Source: Orbilia blumenaviensis (lineage: Eukaryota > Ascomycota > Orbiliomycetes > Orbiliales > Orbiliaceae). From it: a stretch of 64,000 bases of DNA. A program made the position numbers and the translations under genes. Within the stretch, counting starts at the first letter, position 1, and each line of letters opens with the position of its first letter. Location: positions 868,001-932,000 of the forward strand of contig JAVHNS010000007.1 in assembly GCA_036872755.1 (NCBI GenBank). The letters run 5' to 3'. The notes beneath the pieces were generated by a model, which saw nothing but the letters and a program-made list of their open reading frames with translations, searched no databases and was not told where the DNA came from. Of the stretch, positions 35,981 to 47,795 are shown one piece after another.

Positions 35981-37800
35981 GTTGAAAAAAAAAAGCGAGC
36001 TAGTTTGTGCTATGCAATGGCTATGGATGGGTGGAGTTGTTTAAAGTAATTAAAGGAATGTTGAGAGCTGGGATACAAGTGAATTCGAGTTGAGGCTCAA
36101 TAGAAAAAGTATGGGACGGTCCCGTATCAAACTGGATCCCGATGGATGGATGAATAGTACTGTTGGTATGCGAGCTGATGTATAGAATTAAGTTGTTCCC
36201 AATCCTTTAACGTCCCTTGAAAGATACCCGGCCTCACACGAGTGGACCGGCCGAAGGTGTGAGATAGGGTGGGGATTCGAACAGTCGGGTAGTATACTAA
36301 TCGTATATACGTATGCTGGAAAGATAGATCTGATCAGGCGGCGGGCAGATATCAATCATACAATTTGCAAGCGGGGGCGGGAGGTTTTGGGCGGATTATA
36401 ATTACTACTTAAGTAGCTGCTTAAGTAAAGTATAACCCAGGCTTTATAGCTTTTATAACAAGCAGGCAAGGCAGCTAAGTGTAGTTAACTAACGCCAAAA
36501 AGAGATCGAGAGAAAAAGATCCGTACTACTAGTATAGTACTGCTGGTACTTGCAAAGAGATTCCGCACGTTTTTGTTTCGAGAACAAGAATGAAGGGAAA
36601 TGTTTCTAGATCTAATTTATAAGTATGAAATGACGCCAGCCAGCCAGTTTTCCCTCAAGGCAGTTCCCTTTAGGGCGGCGGTGACGAGGATTGGGAAAAA
36701 GGAGAAATTAAGAGGATACTGAGGTATGTCATGAGAGCTCGGGTCGGAACTGGCCTTTTTTTCAACTCTGGAGTTTCTTTACCGGTCCAGTGCTCTGTCA
36801 GTGCCTTCTGTGCGGATATTCTTTTCCTCACCGGCTGTTTTTTATTTTTTTGGTATTTTGTTTTTACTTTTTTTTTATATATGGACTTTCCTCTTCATCG
36901 TTTTTTTGTTTTGTTTTTTGGCCCTTGAGAGAATCGAATCACTCCTTTCCCTTTTTCTGTGGGATGCAGATTCAAACTCTTGAGGGGTCAAAAAAATGGC
37001 ATGGGTTCTTTCCCACGGCGCAAATACGTATATGCAAGGCCCCTGGGTTCATGTTCGTGAAGATTGCGAGTTGGCGATTTCAAGTGCCAGCATACTTAGC
37101 ACTGTCTCTCTCTCTCTCTCTCCACCCCCGGCGAAAAGGGCTTGCTCGAGGGGTTGGAGGGTGGGTAGGTGGGAAGTGGGAATCAACCATGCAATACAGC
37201 AATATTCTGAAACGTTATCGAACAACTTTCCGAACGAGGGGGCCTATCTGGGTTCCGGTTTCCCAGCAAGGCAGTGTTTTTGCCTTCGAGGGGCATGTAT
37301 GTAAGTACATGTATGTACATGTATGTCTGTATTGTCTGTATGCATAGGTCCGGGGTATGCGCAACTAATAGGGTATCAATTGGGGATTAGTTTGGGTATG
37401 TATGTCTGTACTTCGTCACTTTACTTGCATTTGACGATACCTGTGGTGCATGGTACCGGTGGAGGAGAAGAAGGAGGTGGAGGTGGAGGAATTCATCGAC
37501 ACTCTTTGGCATCTAGGTCGTTTGATCGATTGAGCTCTCTGATATTACAAATGCCGTCTACTATTGAAATGTTTGCGCTGCCGGGGGTCTGTTATGCAGG
37601 TTGAGATGCAGGGGCACAAAAAAAAGGTCATTCGGACTCGATTTCGGTCCCTGTTCATGATCGATATTCCAATTCGGTGGCTTTCTTTCTTTCTTTTGTT
37701 TCTTACTTTCATTTTTATGTACGTAAGTACCCAGGTAGATGTACACATTTTATCATCTTTTCTTCTTTTAATTCAAACGCCGTAGTCTTGGTAAACTATA
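35981..37800. other. Gene-poor region upstream of the deaminase gene
   Basis: Contains the promoter of the minus-strand deaminase gene and then low-complexity pyrimidine-rich sequence on the plus strand (about 36,760-36,960) with short TC runs near 37,103-37,120. A repeated GTATGTACAT element sits near 37,297-37,326. Open frames here are low-complexity and not credible genes. Confidence 0.5.
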
Positions 37801-40800
37801 GGGCGTTAAAAACTTGATTATCAAGTTATTAGAAGCCTGAATTACATAGTCAGAAATCCCACGCCCCTCGGGATTCGGGATGCTCGGACGGCTCGAGCGC
37901 GCGGAGATCCCCAGACCGGCCGAGGTCTTAGGGTTACTGGAGGGAAGGATCGAATGTTCTAGTTCCCGTGAATCGAGCCCCCTCGATCTTCCTTCGGTTC
38001 CTTAATTTCGAGGTCAGGATTTTGGCAGATGACCCAGCGCTGCGCTTTTCTTTTTGGTGTATGTATCAAATTGAGCCTCGTCCGTGCGTGATCTACTTTT
38101 TTTTACTTCATTCAGCTTGAGCAATCGAGGTCATGTCGTGATAGCGAGCTGAAGCTGAAGCCTGGGTCCCACGCGACCTGCTATAGTATATAAGTGCTTA
38201 AGCAGTATATGCATCTTGGTGACGATCATAGCAAACGATTAATTATATTAACCCTGGAGCATAGACATGGGCACTAATTTGGCAAATATGGCAGCTATTG
38301 CAAAAGCTTTAGGTTACTCGCCAAGAGTAGAAGATTGATCTTAGCATTGAAATGTCGAATTCAGTCCGAACGCATGTATGTATCTCAATGGTGTCACCAG
38401 ATTCTGATAAAGAAATTTTGTTGGTTATAATAAGGAGTAGCAATCAAAATGGCATCAATTTTGCGTTTTAAAATATCGAGTTATTGTAGTACGCAGCAAC
38501 TGGCAGTTGGAAATGAGGTTTTATCTCCACAGCTCGCATCGATATTCCATAACCGATACAGGTTCTGCGCTGTTATTTTATGTATAAGAAAGTTTAGATA
38601 ACGTTTATTGCATGAATAATGGAAAAATAAAAGATAAAAAAGCTGGAAAATTAAAGAAATATACGCTTGCCTGGTTGATGGCTTGTGGATTTGCCGTCGA
38701 ATGGATTGGAACACTTAGGATCCTTGTCGACAATCAGGAGGACCGGCGGGGTTTGCGCTTTTGGGCGCATTGCCATGCATATAACCCAAGGAGAGTTACT
38801 GGGTAGATCAATGGACTCCGTGCCGGGATACAGATGTATGCTGCAGAACTTACTTGCATACATATGATTTTGTAAGACGTCAGGATACTTTCTGTCCTTT
38901 GAGGTTCTGAGCGGCTTTTTGGTCCTTACCTGGGTGGGAAAGGTGTCTTTTGCCGCTAAGCTGGGCGGTGGATGTCGTTGTTCAACCTGCATGCAAGCCC
39001 TTTTTCGATGAATCGGTCAGTGAGCAAACTACGGCACTCGGTCCTTTCCTTTCCTTTCGAGGCCCCTCTTAACGACGGAGGAAAACGAGAAGGTGTGGGC
39101 CTTTCTTTGACATTGGCCAAGGGTATCGTGTGCAAACAAGGCAGGAAGTTACAACATTGTCGTCGACGAGATGTTTTTTTTCTTGGTTCAAGGGAAATAC
39201 CCTAGCGGCAACTCTCGGAGACGCTAAAGGACCAGCGGTAGAGCCCCTTTTAAACGAACGAATTTCAGATCAAAGAGAAAAAAAGAGTCGTCCCATCAGA
39301 ACAATCCTTTGGCAATTTTGCATATATCGCACCACTTCCGTTGAAACCTGTAAGAGAAGAAACGGGCACCGTTTTTCTGGGGGGGCTAAAACCGTTCAGG
39401 TCTTCAATTGATACAGGTACAAACAAAACGTTGGATCCACCTTATTCCGAGAGACAAGTGACACAAACCGGTTGAAACTTTGTGACTGCAAGTACGATGC
39501 TTGTGCAGCTCGAAGCGGTATGCTGTTCTGTGACATGTTCTATCGATTAAAATCCGATTTTCTCACCAACTGCCAATGTTGGTAATCCGTATCGATCTTT
39601 GTATATTCTCCTATCTGATCTAGTATCTTCCGTCGCGGGGAGACCTTGTGAAATGTTATTTTGGCATAGCACATTTTTTTCGTCTCGACTCCTTCCGGCA
39701 GGAGTTGAGGCACTATCGAACGGGTTCAGTCCGGCCCCTGCGCGGATTTTGACTGGGAGCACCTTGTTCGCGCTTGATTTGGGACCGTTATCGGTACCGC
39801 GAAAGATTGTGCGCGCCCGGGGGCCGCAAATTGTGAAGGTATTTTGTGGATTCAAATTTTCTCGAATGGATATTATGACTTGTGGGTATGCCAATGTGTT
39901 AAGAGGCAAGTAGCCATCCGAAAAGACGTACCTGTCTGTCCCGAGACGTCGCATAGTTATTAGTTTCTCCGGCATAGGATCCATGGACAGAAAAAATTAG
40001 TATCGGGTCCACAGTTGTTATATATGCACGAGTATCATATTTTGACTAGGCAATACACAGTACTCCTAATAGTGCTGGACTTGTTGCAGTGATCAATCCT
40101 ACTTGCGCCCGTCCTGTTGGTTGGGTGTCTTTTTTCCTTTCCAGCCACTGTCACCTTTTTCGCTTTAGCTAGCTTGCATTTCGCATAATGGGCACGCTCT
40201 GGATTTTATATGCCAAACCGACAGGACGGGAAATCTTTTTTCTTGGGACAGGCTAGGCGAATCCTTGGGACAACCAACTTGAGATTGATTTCTCTAGCAT
40301 ATCGCGTCGAGCTAGAGACAGTGCACGGACAGAGACACCTTTGTACAAGTACCTTTTCATAGATATCAAAGACAGACGAGAGTATGCAGGGTATATGCCC
40401 AGAGTAATGCCTCTGTATATTCACCGTTTGAGTGTGTGAATGTCATGCCGTCTAAGAATAGTTAATAGAACCATGATAGTTTTGGTTCTCCGATTGAATT
40501 GCTGGACTTGTTCCCACTGAAGGCCGGAACCGATTAAACTGACTCGGGCCGGGCGAGAAGCCAATCAGTCAGCCTGGTCCCTTGCCGAGTTGGAAGTACG
40601 CATATGCAATCGATGCAATCAAGCCAGCAGGAGCAGCAGGCAAGTATGTATTAGTGCCTGCCCACTGTTGGATTGGACTCGATCAATTAGTGTTAATCAA
40701 TCAATCAACCGAATCCTTGCGCCTTCCGAGATGCCAAACAGCGGCAGGCATCGAAGTCGCCTAAATATCTAGATCGATCTTGTACGTTACTCACTACTTA

Positions 40801-41040
40801 GTCTTGCCAGTCGTAGGAGTAGATATAAGTATTTGTCCCGCGTTACTCACCGAGAGTTAGGTACTTACTTCGTAACCACCCTATCCATAGATCCATTGAT
40901 CTATAGTAACAAGAACTGCTCAAGGATAGTATATGTATGTACGTGCACAATAAGGTACATTACTTGGCTCATCTCATATTGCGGGACACTAAAAAAACAG
41001 GAAGCAGTTAGCCGTTCGGGAGAGATGCTGATGGGGTATC
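37801..41040. other. Gene-poor region with weak coding signals
   Basis: About 3.2 kb without a recognisable gene. Minus-strand frames at 39,984-39,547 and 38,992-38,651 start from or contain ATG codons and have donor-like sites (for example GTAAGG at about 38,929), so a spliced minus-strand transcript is possible. No domain was recognised. Confidence 0.35.
39547..39984 (-). CDS. Possible hypothetical protein, 145 codons
   Basis: An open frame starting at an ATG (39984) in a CCATGG context and ending at 39547. The product has no signal peptide, no hydrophobic helix and no motif that I recognise; it is mildly basic with scattered Asn, Pro and Arg. The opposite strand is also open across 39,599-39,913, so a compositional accident is quite possible. 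It could instead be part of a longer spliced transcript running toward 38,600. Confidence 0.2.
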   Translation of the reverse strand: MDPMPEKLITMRRLGTDRYVFSDGYLPLNTLAYPQVIISIRENLNPQNTFTICGPRARTIFRGTDNGPKSSANKVLPVKIRAGAGLNPFDSASTPAGRSRDEKNVLCQNNISQGLPATEDTRSDRRIYKDRYGLPTLAVGEKIGF

Positions 41041-42114
41041 GCTAATTTGGTGTATCAAGAGCAGAGCAGGCTTGAACTTACTGGGGGGATGCACGCTTGT
41101 CTCTGAAGCATCGCGTCTTTCCCTGCGAAATAGAATAGCCCCTTTACCGTTACCGTTGCCGCAACACATATCCCATTCCTCCCTTCTCCTTTCCCTCTCC
41201 CCTTCCCTCATCACCTTCACCTTCACCTTAACCTTAACCTCTCCTCCATCACATCACCCTCACCTTCATATCCACCCTCGTCACTGACAGCATCACCATT
41301 CTGCCCGACATCGCACTTCGCTCGATCTCGTCGCCTTCAAAGCCTGTTCTGTTCTCTAATTACGCCCTGGCCGCGATTCCCTGCGATAGACCCTTTTGGC
41401 TTCTTTCCGTCGCCGGCACCAGCCTCATCTTCCCACCCCCCAGTTAGTTGCTGCTTCACATAATTTCGTTCTTCCCAGGACGCTTTCTCCACCGCACCGC
41501 CCCCATCTGACCAATCAACCGAAACCTCCCTTCCATTTTCAACCTACCAGCCGGGTCTTTACCAATTAAATCTTCACCGTAAATTTCCCTTTCTTTGCTT
41601 TTGCTTCGTCCTTGTCTGGCCTTCTCATCAAAACCCCCGATCTGCCACCAAATAATCCCAGCTCGCTGGCTTGGGAAACGGCTTTCGCGAGGAGATCCCT
41701 ATTTCTCCCTTTTGATTCGTTTCCCTCACCCCCATTTATAAGAAACTCCACCTCCGCTACACATCTTTTGCGTGCAGTTTTTTTTTTTGTCCCGATTTCC
41801 CGTCGTCGCGTCTAGAACTCGGCCTGTTCGAGTTTTTGTGTTCATACCAATAACCAATCGGCTACAGGAAATTTTATTAAAAGGGCAGGCACTCGAGGCG
41901 ATCGACCCGGCTTTTCCGTATAAGAACTCCCGCGATTCCTGGAAATTGGTCTGAACCGTGAACGGGTTTAATCGACAGCCGAACAGGTTTTCCGACACTG
42001 GTTTCCCCCCTAACGAAAATTCACGGACGACGATAGAGATTGCACTCCCAAGCGATCCTAATCACACTCCATAATCTCAACCAAATCCAACGTATCGAAC
42101 CTGTAAAAGAAACA
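41041..42114. promoter_or_regulatory. Promoter and long pyrimidine-rich leader of the G-protein beta gene
   Basis: From about 41,160 to 42,114 the plus strand is strongly C/T-rich, which suggests a long 5' leader. It contains a hexamer repeat (TCACCT)3(TAACCT)2 at 41,211-41,240. Several short upstream ATG-initiated frames are present, so translational control through upstream ORFs is possible. Confidence 0.45.
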
Positions 42115-43551
42115 ATGTCTTCCGACCTCCAGGACCGGATCACTGCCGCGAGGCGCGAGGCTGAAGGTTTGAAGGAGAAGATAAAAAGGAAGAAGGATGA
42201 GCTTGCCGATGCCGACTGTGAGTTATCTTTGCCAAAATTCCCGCTTATCAGAATAAGATAAGATACCAACTGGGAGGCTTGAAACTAACTTCACCATATC
42301 CGGATAATTAGTACGACAACTTGCCAAAGATCAGGTTGAAGCGTTGCCACGGACTTTGATGAAGAACCGTCGTACCTTGAAAGGTCACTTAGCCAAGATA
42401 TATAGTATGCATTGGTAAGTGCACATCCCTATTCTAGATCATCACTACCGCTGCTGCTGGCCTTTGCTAACAACCATCTAGGAGTACTGACCGTCGACAT
42501 CTCGTTTCCGCCTCTCAAGACGGAAAACTTATTATTTGGGATGCTTATACGACAAACAAGGTTCACGCAATTCCTCTTCGATCATCGTGGGTGATGACTT
42601 GTGCATATGCACCTTCGGGCAACTACGTCGCATGTGGTGGTCTTGACAACATCTGCAGTGTCTACAATCTTTCTGCACGCGACGGACCCACTCGCGTTGC
42701 TCGAGAATTGTCTGGGCATTCTGGATATTTGTCATGCTGTCGATTCTTGAACGACAGACGTATCCTTACATCATCTGGTAAATATCTCAAGTGTTTAAAC
42801 CCAATAAATTGCATCCTTTTATTAACTGAGAATGATAGGCGATATGACTTGTATGCTTTGGGATATCGACACCGGTGCTAGATTAACCGATTTCGCAGAC
42901 CATCTCGGAGACGTTATGAGTCTTAGCGTTAACCCCACAAATTCCAATATCTTCGTCTCTGGTGCTTGCGACGCGTTTGCCAAGTTGTGGGATATCCGTA
43001 CCGGAAAGGCAGTTCAGACTTTTGCCGGTCACGAGTCAGATATCAACGCTGTTCAGTTCTTCCCTGACGGCAATGCTTTCGGTACCGGATCCGATGATGC
43101 TACCTGTCGATTGTTCGACATCCGCGCTGACAGAGAACTCAACCAATACTCGGTATGAACGAATTCCGGATTCGTATTAATATTCAAACTGACTAACATG
43201 AATTTAGTCGGAACAAATATTGTGCGGCATTACTTCCGTCGCATTCTCTGTTTCGGGACGTCTCTTATTCGCCGGATACGACGACTTCGAGTGCAAGGTA
43301 TTTTAGCCCGACATGCTACACAATCCAGTATCAGTTTACTAATATTTATCGCATAGGTTTGGGATGTCCTTCGTGGTGAGAAGGTTGGTGCCCTGGTTGG
43401 CCATGAGAATCGTGTAAGCTGCTTGGGTGTCAGTAATGATGGCATCAGTCTTTGCACAGGCTCATGGGATAGCTTCGTATGTATACATCAGATTCCGTAC
43501 ATATTTCAATATGCTAACATATGGTAATAGTTGCGTATTTGGGCATGGTAA
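42115..43551 (+). CDS. gnb1: Heterotrimeric G-protein beta subunit
   Basis: Seven exons, 42115-42217, 42312-42414, 42482-42777, 42839-43152, 43208-43297, 43357-43476 and 43531-43551, give 348 aa, normal for Gbeta. The last exon encodes just six residues plus stop (LRIWAW), the conserved Gbeta C-terminus. Residues 1-40 form the coiled coil that pairs with Ggamma. Seven WD40 blades follow, with clear WD-type ends such as KLIIWDA, CMLWDI, AKLWDI, CRLFDI and VWDV. The protein matches the Neurospora gnb-1 / Aspergillus sfaD group and acts at the plasma membrane in pheromone, growth and conidiation signalling. Its expected assembly chaperone, a phosducin-like protein, is encoded about 13 kb downstream on the same strand. 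Confidence 0.96.
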
Positions 43552-46413
43552 TCACCTCCACGCGCCGATTTTGATCACTAAGAGTGGTGCCATATATAAT
43601 TATCTCGATGATAATCCACGATGACGATTCACCTTTTTCTCTTTTTCCTCATGAAATCTTGAGCCTGCTTTGACGTCAGCCAATACCCTTTCCGAATTCG
43701 AAACAGTCAGGCACAGAAACCCCGCGTGACAGTCCAGAGTCGAGACCCCGCAGTCCTTTCCTGAAATAATCCCCAATGGTCAAGAGCAAATGGCGTTAGC
43801 TAGCCGTCCGAAATCCTTTGCCCCCCGGATACAGCCGCTTATTTATAACGCTCCGAAGAAGAGGCATCAACTTAGCCGTTTTAAACTGCCAGCGACTCTT
43901 GCTGGGCGTTTCCGTCCTTGTTTGGATGTTTCTTTTTCTTCTACTCTTACTTTCAATTTCGTTATGCTTTTTCGAATAATGCATCTTAATCATTTGCTAT
44001 ATCGCTTTTTTCATCGAGCAAAGGAACGGTATACGCCTGTTAGCCTGTAATTCCCTCCCCTGGGGCTTTCTGTTTCCTTGAGCATTGTTTCGCTTACGAT
44101 CCGGCGATGAAAGCTCTTTCCTTTTCTTTCCTCTCTTCGAAAACCCTATACCTCTTCACTGGCCCAACTTTTATATATATAGTTTTTTTTTCCCTTTCCC
44201 TTCGACTGTAATATGTGTTACTATAGCTCACCTTTCTACCTTGTCTCCTTCAGCTTCGATAGGTTTCCCTTCCCGGGGCCTTGCCCAATCTGTTTAAAAA
44301 TACGGTCAAATCAAACCAGGTTTCTTTTTTTATTATTATTCCTTTATTATCGTTACTCGTTTTTTGCGGCCCCAGGAGAAAAAGCGATGTTGTTTTGCTG
44401 TGGTTTATTCCAGTACCTCTTCTTCCCCTTCCCGACCTTGCCTGTCTGCCCTGCCTTTCCTGTAGCTTGTTTTAGTTTCTCTTGCCTTCCGTTCTTATTT
44501 TTCTATAGCTTTTTAGTAGTCGGTGTTAATGTACGAACCAAATCCATGGAATATTATATCCTTTTTCGCCCTCCTTTGAGGTAGGATTGTTTGTGACATT
44601 GATGTATGGGACGAACTGTGAGAGTGATAAGGCGTATAAGATGGGCAAATAATGTAGCTGGCTTGCTACAAGAGGAAAAGATACATTTGAGTTACATGAT
44701 CTGGGTGATTTTCGGCCGCTTATATACCCTTTTTTTTTTTTATAAGAGAGAGAAATGCAACCATGTGGGAAAGGGGGTTCTGGTCGTGGTTAATGAGTCC
44801 GACGATCCATTCCAGAATTTCTCAGGGGGCGTGACCATGGGTTCTCCGTGGAATAAACAGTTAATCCCCCTTCTTATCCCCCCCTGTGTATCGTCGTCGG
44901 TTGCGTGCGTGTGCATGAGCGTTATATGTAAGTATGTCTGTGTTTTGGGGGGCTGTATTTTAGTATATGGCCTGATTGATTTAGCCTTTATATGCATATT
45001 GGGGGTCAAGTCCCTTTTTTTTCCTGAGGTGAGACCGCCGTGGCTAATGCATATGCAGAGCACGGTTGATTGGTGACAGGGTCTGGAGGCGCAGGCTTGC
45101 ATTTTGGGGTCTGAGGTTATTGTGAACAGTAGACTGTGTGAATGAGGCTGATTACGCCGTTTTATCGGGTATTCGGATTGAATGTTTATATTCGAAGGAG
45201 TAAATAGGCACGGGTATATTTACTTAGCTGTTTGAAACTGGTGATGTTATGGGTTAATAGGTAGTCTTTTTGGAGATGTCGAAGGTTTTGAAGCTCGTAG
45301 TGCCGTGGTCCAGTTTCATACCAGATATGTCCAATGAATATTACAGATGTTTAATCTACGGCCTCCTCCAGTGCGCATGTTGGTTGGGACTACTGTTGGA
45401 GTGAGTAAGTACCTACTTGGGTATACATAATCAAGGTAGCAATTGTTTTGTATCTGAATACTTTCAGCTACCGGATAAATCAGCTTATATATCTTATATA
45501 TGCTTCTGTGGTGTTTGAGAAGCTGCAGCTACTATCAGTGCGCACTTCAGCTCTCAGATTATATTGTAGCCGAACATGGAGTATGAATTATCTAATGATC
45601 TGGATCAAATTGTCATTCTTAATCGAGTTTAAGGTATCCCTTTGAAATATGAGGAATGTGGCTTATCCCCGTTGAATATATGGATCCAGTATTTCTGTAG
45701 ACATGATATCCTCGCTGTTCGAAGACCATGCACGCATGCTATGTCAGGTAGGTCCTCGGATCCCTTGGAATCAAAAATATAGTCTGGCGGTAACAATGAC
45801 CTTCTTACTCTTTAGTTATAATCTATCATTGTCCTTGATATCGATATAGCCATGTCATTTCTTTGGATCGTAGCCGTAGCCGAGTTTAGATCCATCCTAG
45901 CTCTCTAATTGAAAGCACTTTAAGAGAAGTATGTTATGTTGTAAATTACCTAGGTATGCCAAATTTAGGGTATAGAGGCCATTAGGTGAGACTTTTCCCC
46001 AGTGAGCTTAACTAGATCGACCGTGGCGGGGACATAAAGATAGTATCCAACGAACGAAATTTTGGCGGACTGGCCGGGTTCAATCCAAGCACAGGCATCA
46101 CTTTACTATCTTGAGAGGGCTATGTGCTCTTTGAGATCTTATACCTGGGAGAGTAAAAATCGAGGTACTAGATGACTGGGGGTAACGTAATAGAGTGTCA
46201 TAGACTCAAAGATGGCTGAATATTCTATATTAACATCGTACATTATCAATATATCACACTAGTTGCCTTGTTCCCGACCTCGCAAGCCCTTCAAATAAGG
46301 TATTGGGATGTTTGGTTCACAGACACGCCCCGAGTAGATTTGCATTGTATATATTTATATTTTATGCAGGTGCTTTTGTATGCAGCACAGTCTGTCATCT
46401 CTTCTTATCGAAG
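43552..46413. other. Gene-poor intergenic region
   Basis: About 2.9 kb of pyrimidine-rich and AT-rich sequence after the Gbeta gene. Short frames present are low in complexity and lack domains. A GGGTTCAATCC stretch near 46,077 resembles a tRNA B box but has no tRNA around it. Confidence 0.5.
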
Positions 46414-47316
46414 CTATGTTGTTATAGAAAGGTAGGGAAAATAGTAGTCTCGTTGCAGAAGAATAGGAGGTTCCTCACGCGCCTCGGGGTATAATGTCCC
46501 GGGTCGCAAATATTCAATCCTCACATCCAGGCCACTGCTAGAGCTCACACAAGCCTTGTCTAATTCGAAAACAAAGGTCGAATTCATCGAATATTTAACT
46601 GGATGATCCAGGTCTTTTGAATCCGCTTGATTCGCGTCGACTTTACCCAGGGCGGAGGATACAACGATTATAAGTGTATAATCGTCTGAATAATCCCACA
46701 TTCGTCTTCTGGCCTGAGCTTTTGCGTGCCGTAGATGCCGAAGCATCTCCAACCCGCGTGACGACAGCGCATGTTTAAAGATCAAACGGGCGAAGTTCCT
46801 TAAGGTAAACTTATCATCCGTAATTTCCATATCATATGCTCCTCCTACGATCTCCTCAGCCGCTGAATCCGGAGAAAATTGCAACATGGCACTTATTCCT
46901 TCTAGTCGTGGGCGGAAGAGCTCCACGTCAGGAATCTGCTCGACCATCCACTCGCATAGATTTTGTGACAGCCCATGCTCCGCCTTTCCCCCTTCCTTGT
47001 TGGTAGGATAGGTTAACATCATACGCCAGAATCTGTGAAGCCAGTATACCGCATCGGCAGCAAATTCAAACCCATATTTCCGGCCGTTAGCTGAGAATAG
47101 TTCTATGCTTGGATCTTCGAGGACCGAAGGCGGGATGTAGGTCTCCTTCCATTTCCAGGTTTTCCATTGGAGTTTGGGCGATCCTTCTACTAATTCTTTC
47201 CAGCTCTTTGAGACAAAGCGCGTGTATTTCAAGAGTTCTCCGGCGGGTATGTGTTTTAGGATTTCTTCGAGAAGTTCGTTGGTGTTGAGGACTTGGGATG
47301 TGGCGTCGGGTTCCAT
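46414..47316 (-). CDS. F-box protein
   Basis: A single exon of 300 codons starting at the ATG at 47316-47314. An F-box is visible at about residues 11-52 (NTNELLEEILKHIPAGELLK, then VSKSWKELVEGSP), with the Leu, Ile/Leu-Pro and Trp positions expected for Skp1 binding. The remainder shows no repeats such as WD40 or LRR that I can identify; it is moderately acidic and may form a substrate-recognition domain specific to fungi. Proteins of this type deliver substrates to SCF ubiquitin ligases. It lies alone in a gene-poor region, and F-box families turn over quickly in filamentous fungi, so lineage-specific expansion is possible. Confidence 0.75.
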   Translation of the reverse strand: MEPDATSQVLNTNELLEEILKHIPAGELLKYTRFVSKSWKELVEGSPKLQWKTWKWKETYIPPSVLEDPSIELFSANGRKYGFEFAADAVYWLHRFWRMMLTYPTNKEGGKAEHGLSQNLCEWMVEQIPDVELFRPRLEGISAMLQFSPDSAAEEIVGGAYDMEITDDKFTLRNFARLIFKHALSSRGLEMLRHLRHAKAQARRRMWDYSDDYTLIIVVSSALGKVDANQADSKDLDHPVKYSMNSTFVFELDKACVSSSSGLDVRIEYLRPGTLYPEAREEPPILLQRDYYFPYLSITT

Positions 47317-47734
47317 TCTGTATTATATTGTAGGTCCCCTTTAGGTCAATGTTTTATATTGATAATCGGTGAATGTAACTCTAGATGAGGCTTATTGATG
47401 CAAGAATGTTTGAGAAGAGCTATAAGTTCGACGTGGCCCCGCAGCCGATGGCGAGGCGAGGCGAGGATCTAATAGGGGTCACTTTGTTGGATTTTGCATG
47501 CTCGATATGTTGATATCATGATGTGCTCATACATTCGAAATCCACTGACGCTATAACACTAGAAAATTTCAAGCCAAATTTTTGAAAGGCCGTCTTCGTT
47601 ACCGATACATGACCTGATTCTGTATCTGACAGAAACTTCTACTTAATCAACTATATACATGCACATTAGCATCCTAAGTAATTTTCAAATTTACAATTGG
47701 CAACGCTTAAGAACAGTCAACCGTCAAAACTCTT

Positions 47735-47795
47735 CACTCTTTCATTCTTTCACTCTTTTTCACTCTTTCATTCTTTCACTCTTTTTCACTCTTTC
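47735..47795 (+). repeat. Minisatellite, 26-bp unit, about 2.3 copies
   Basis: Two perfect 26-bp copies (47735-47760 and 47761-47786) plus a nine-base partial copy. Each unit is itself built from CACTCTTT-like sub-repeats. Confidence 0.9.

Noticed and set aside
36790..37347. 185-codon plus-strand frame
   Set aside because: Low complexity (Phe, Leu, Ser), overlapping frames open nearby, no motif.
46060..46100. tRNA-like B box (GGTTCAATCC)
   Set aside because: No matching A box, acceptor stem or anticodon arm could be folded around it.
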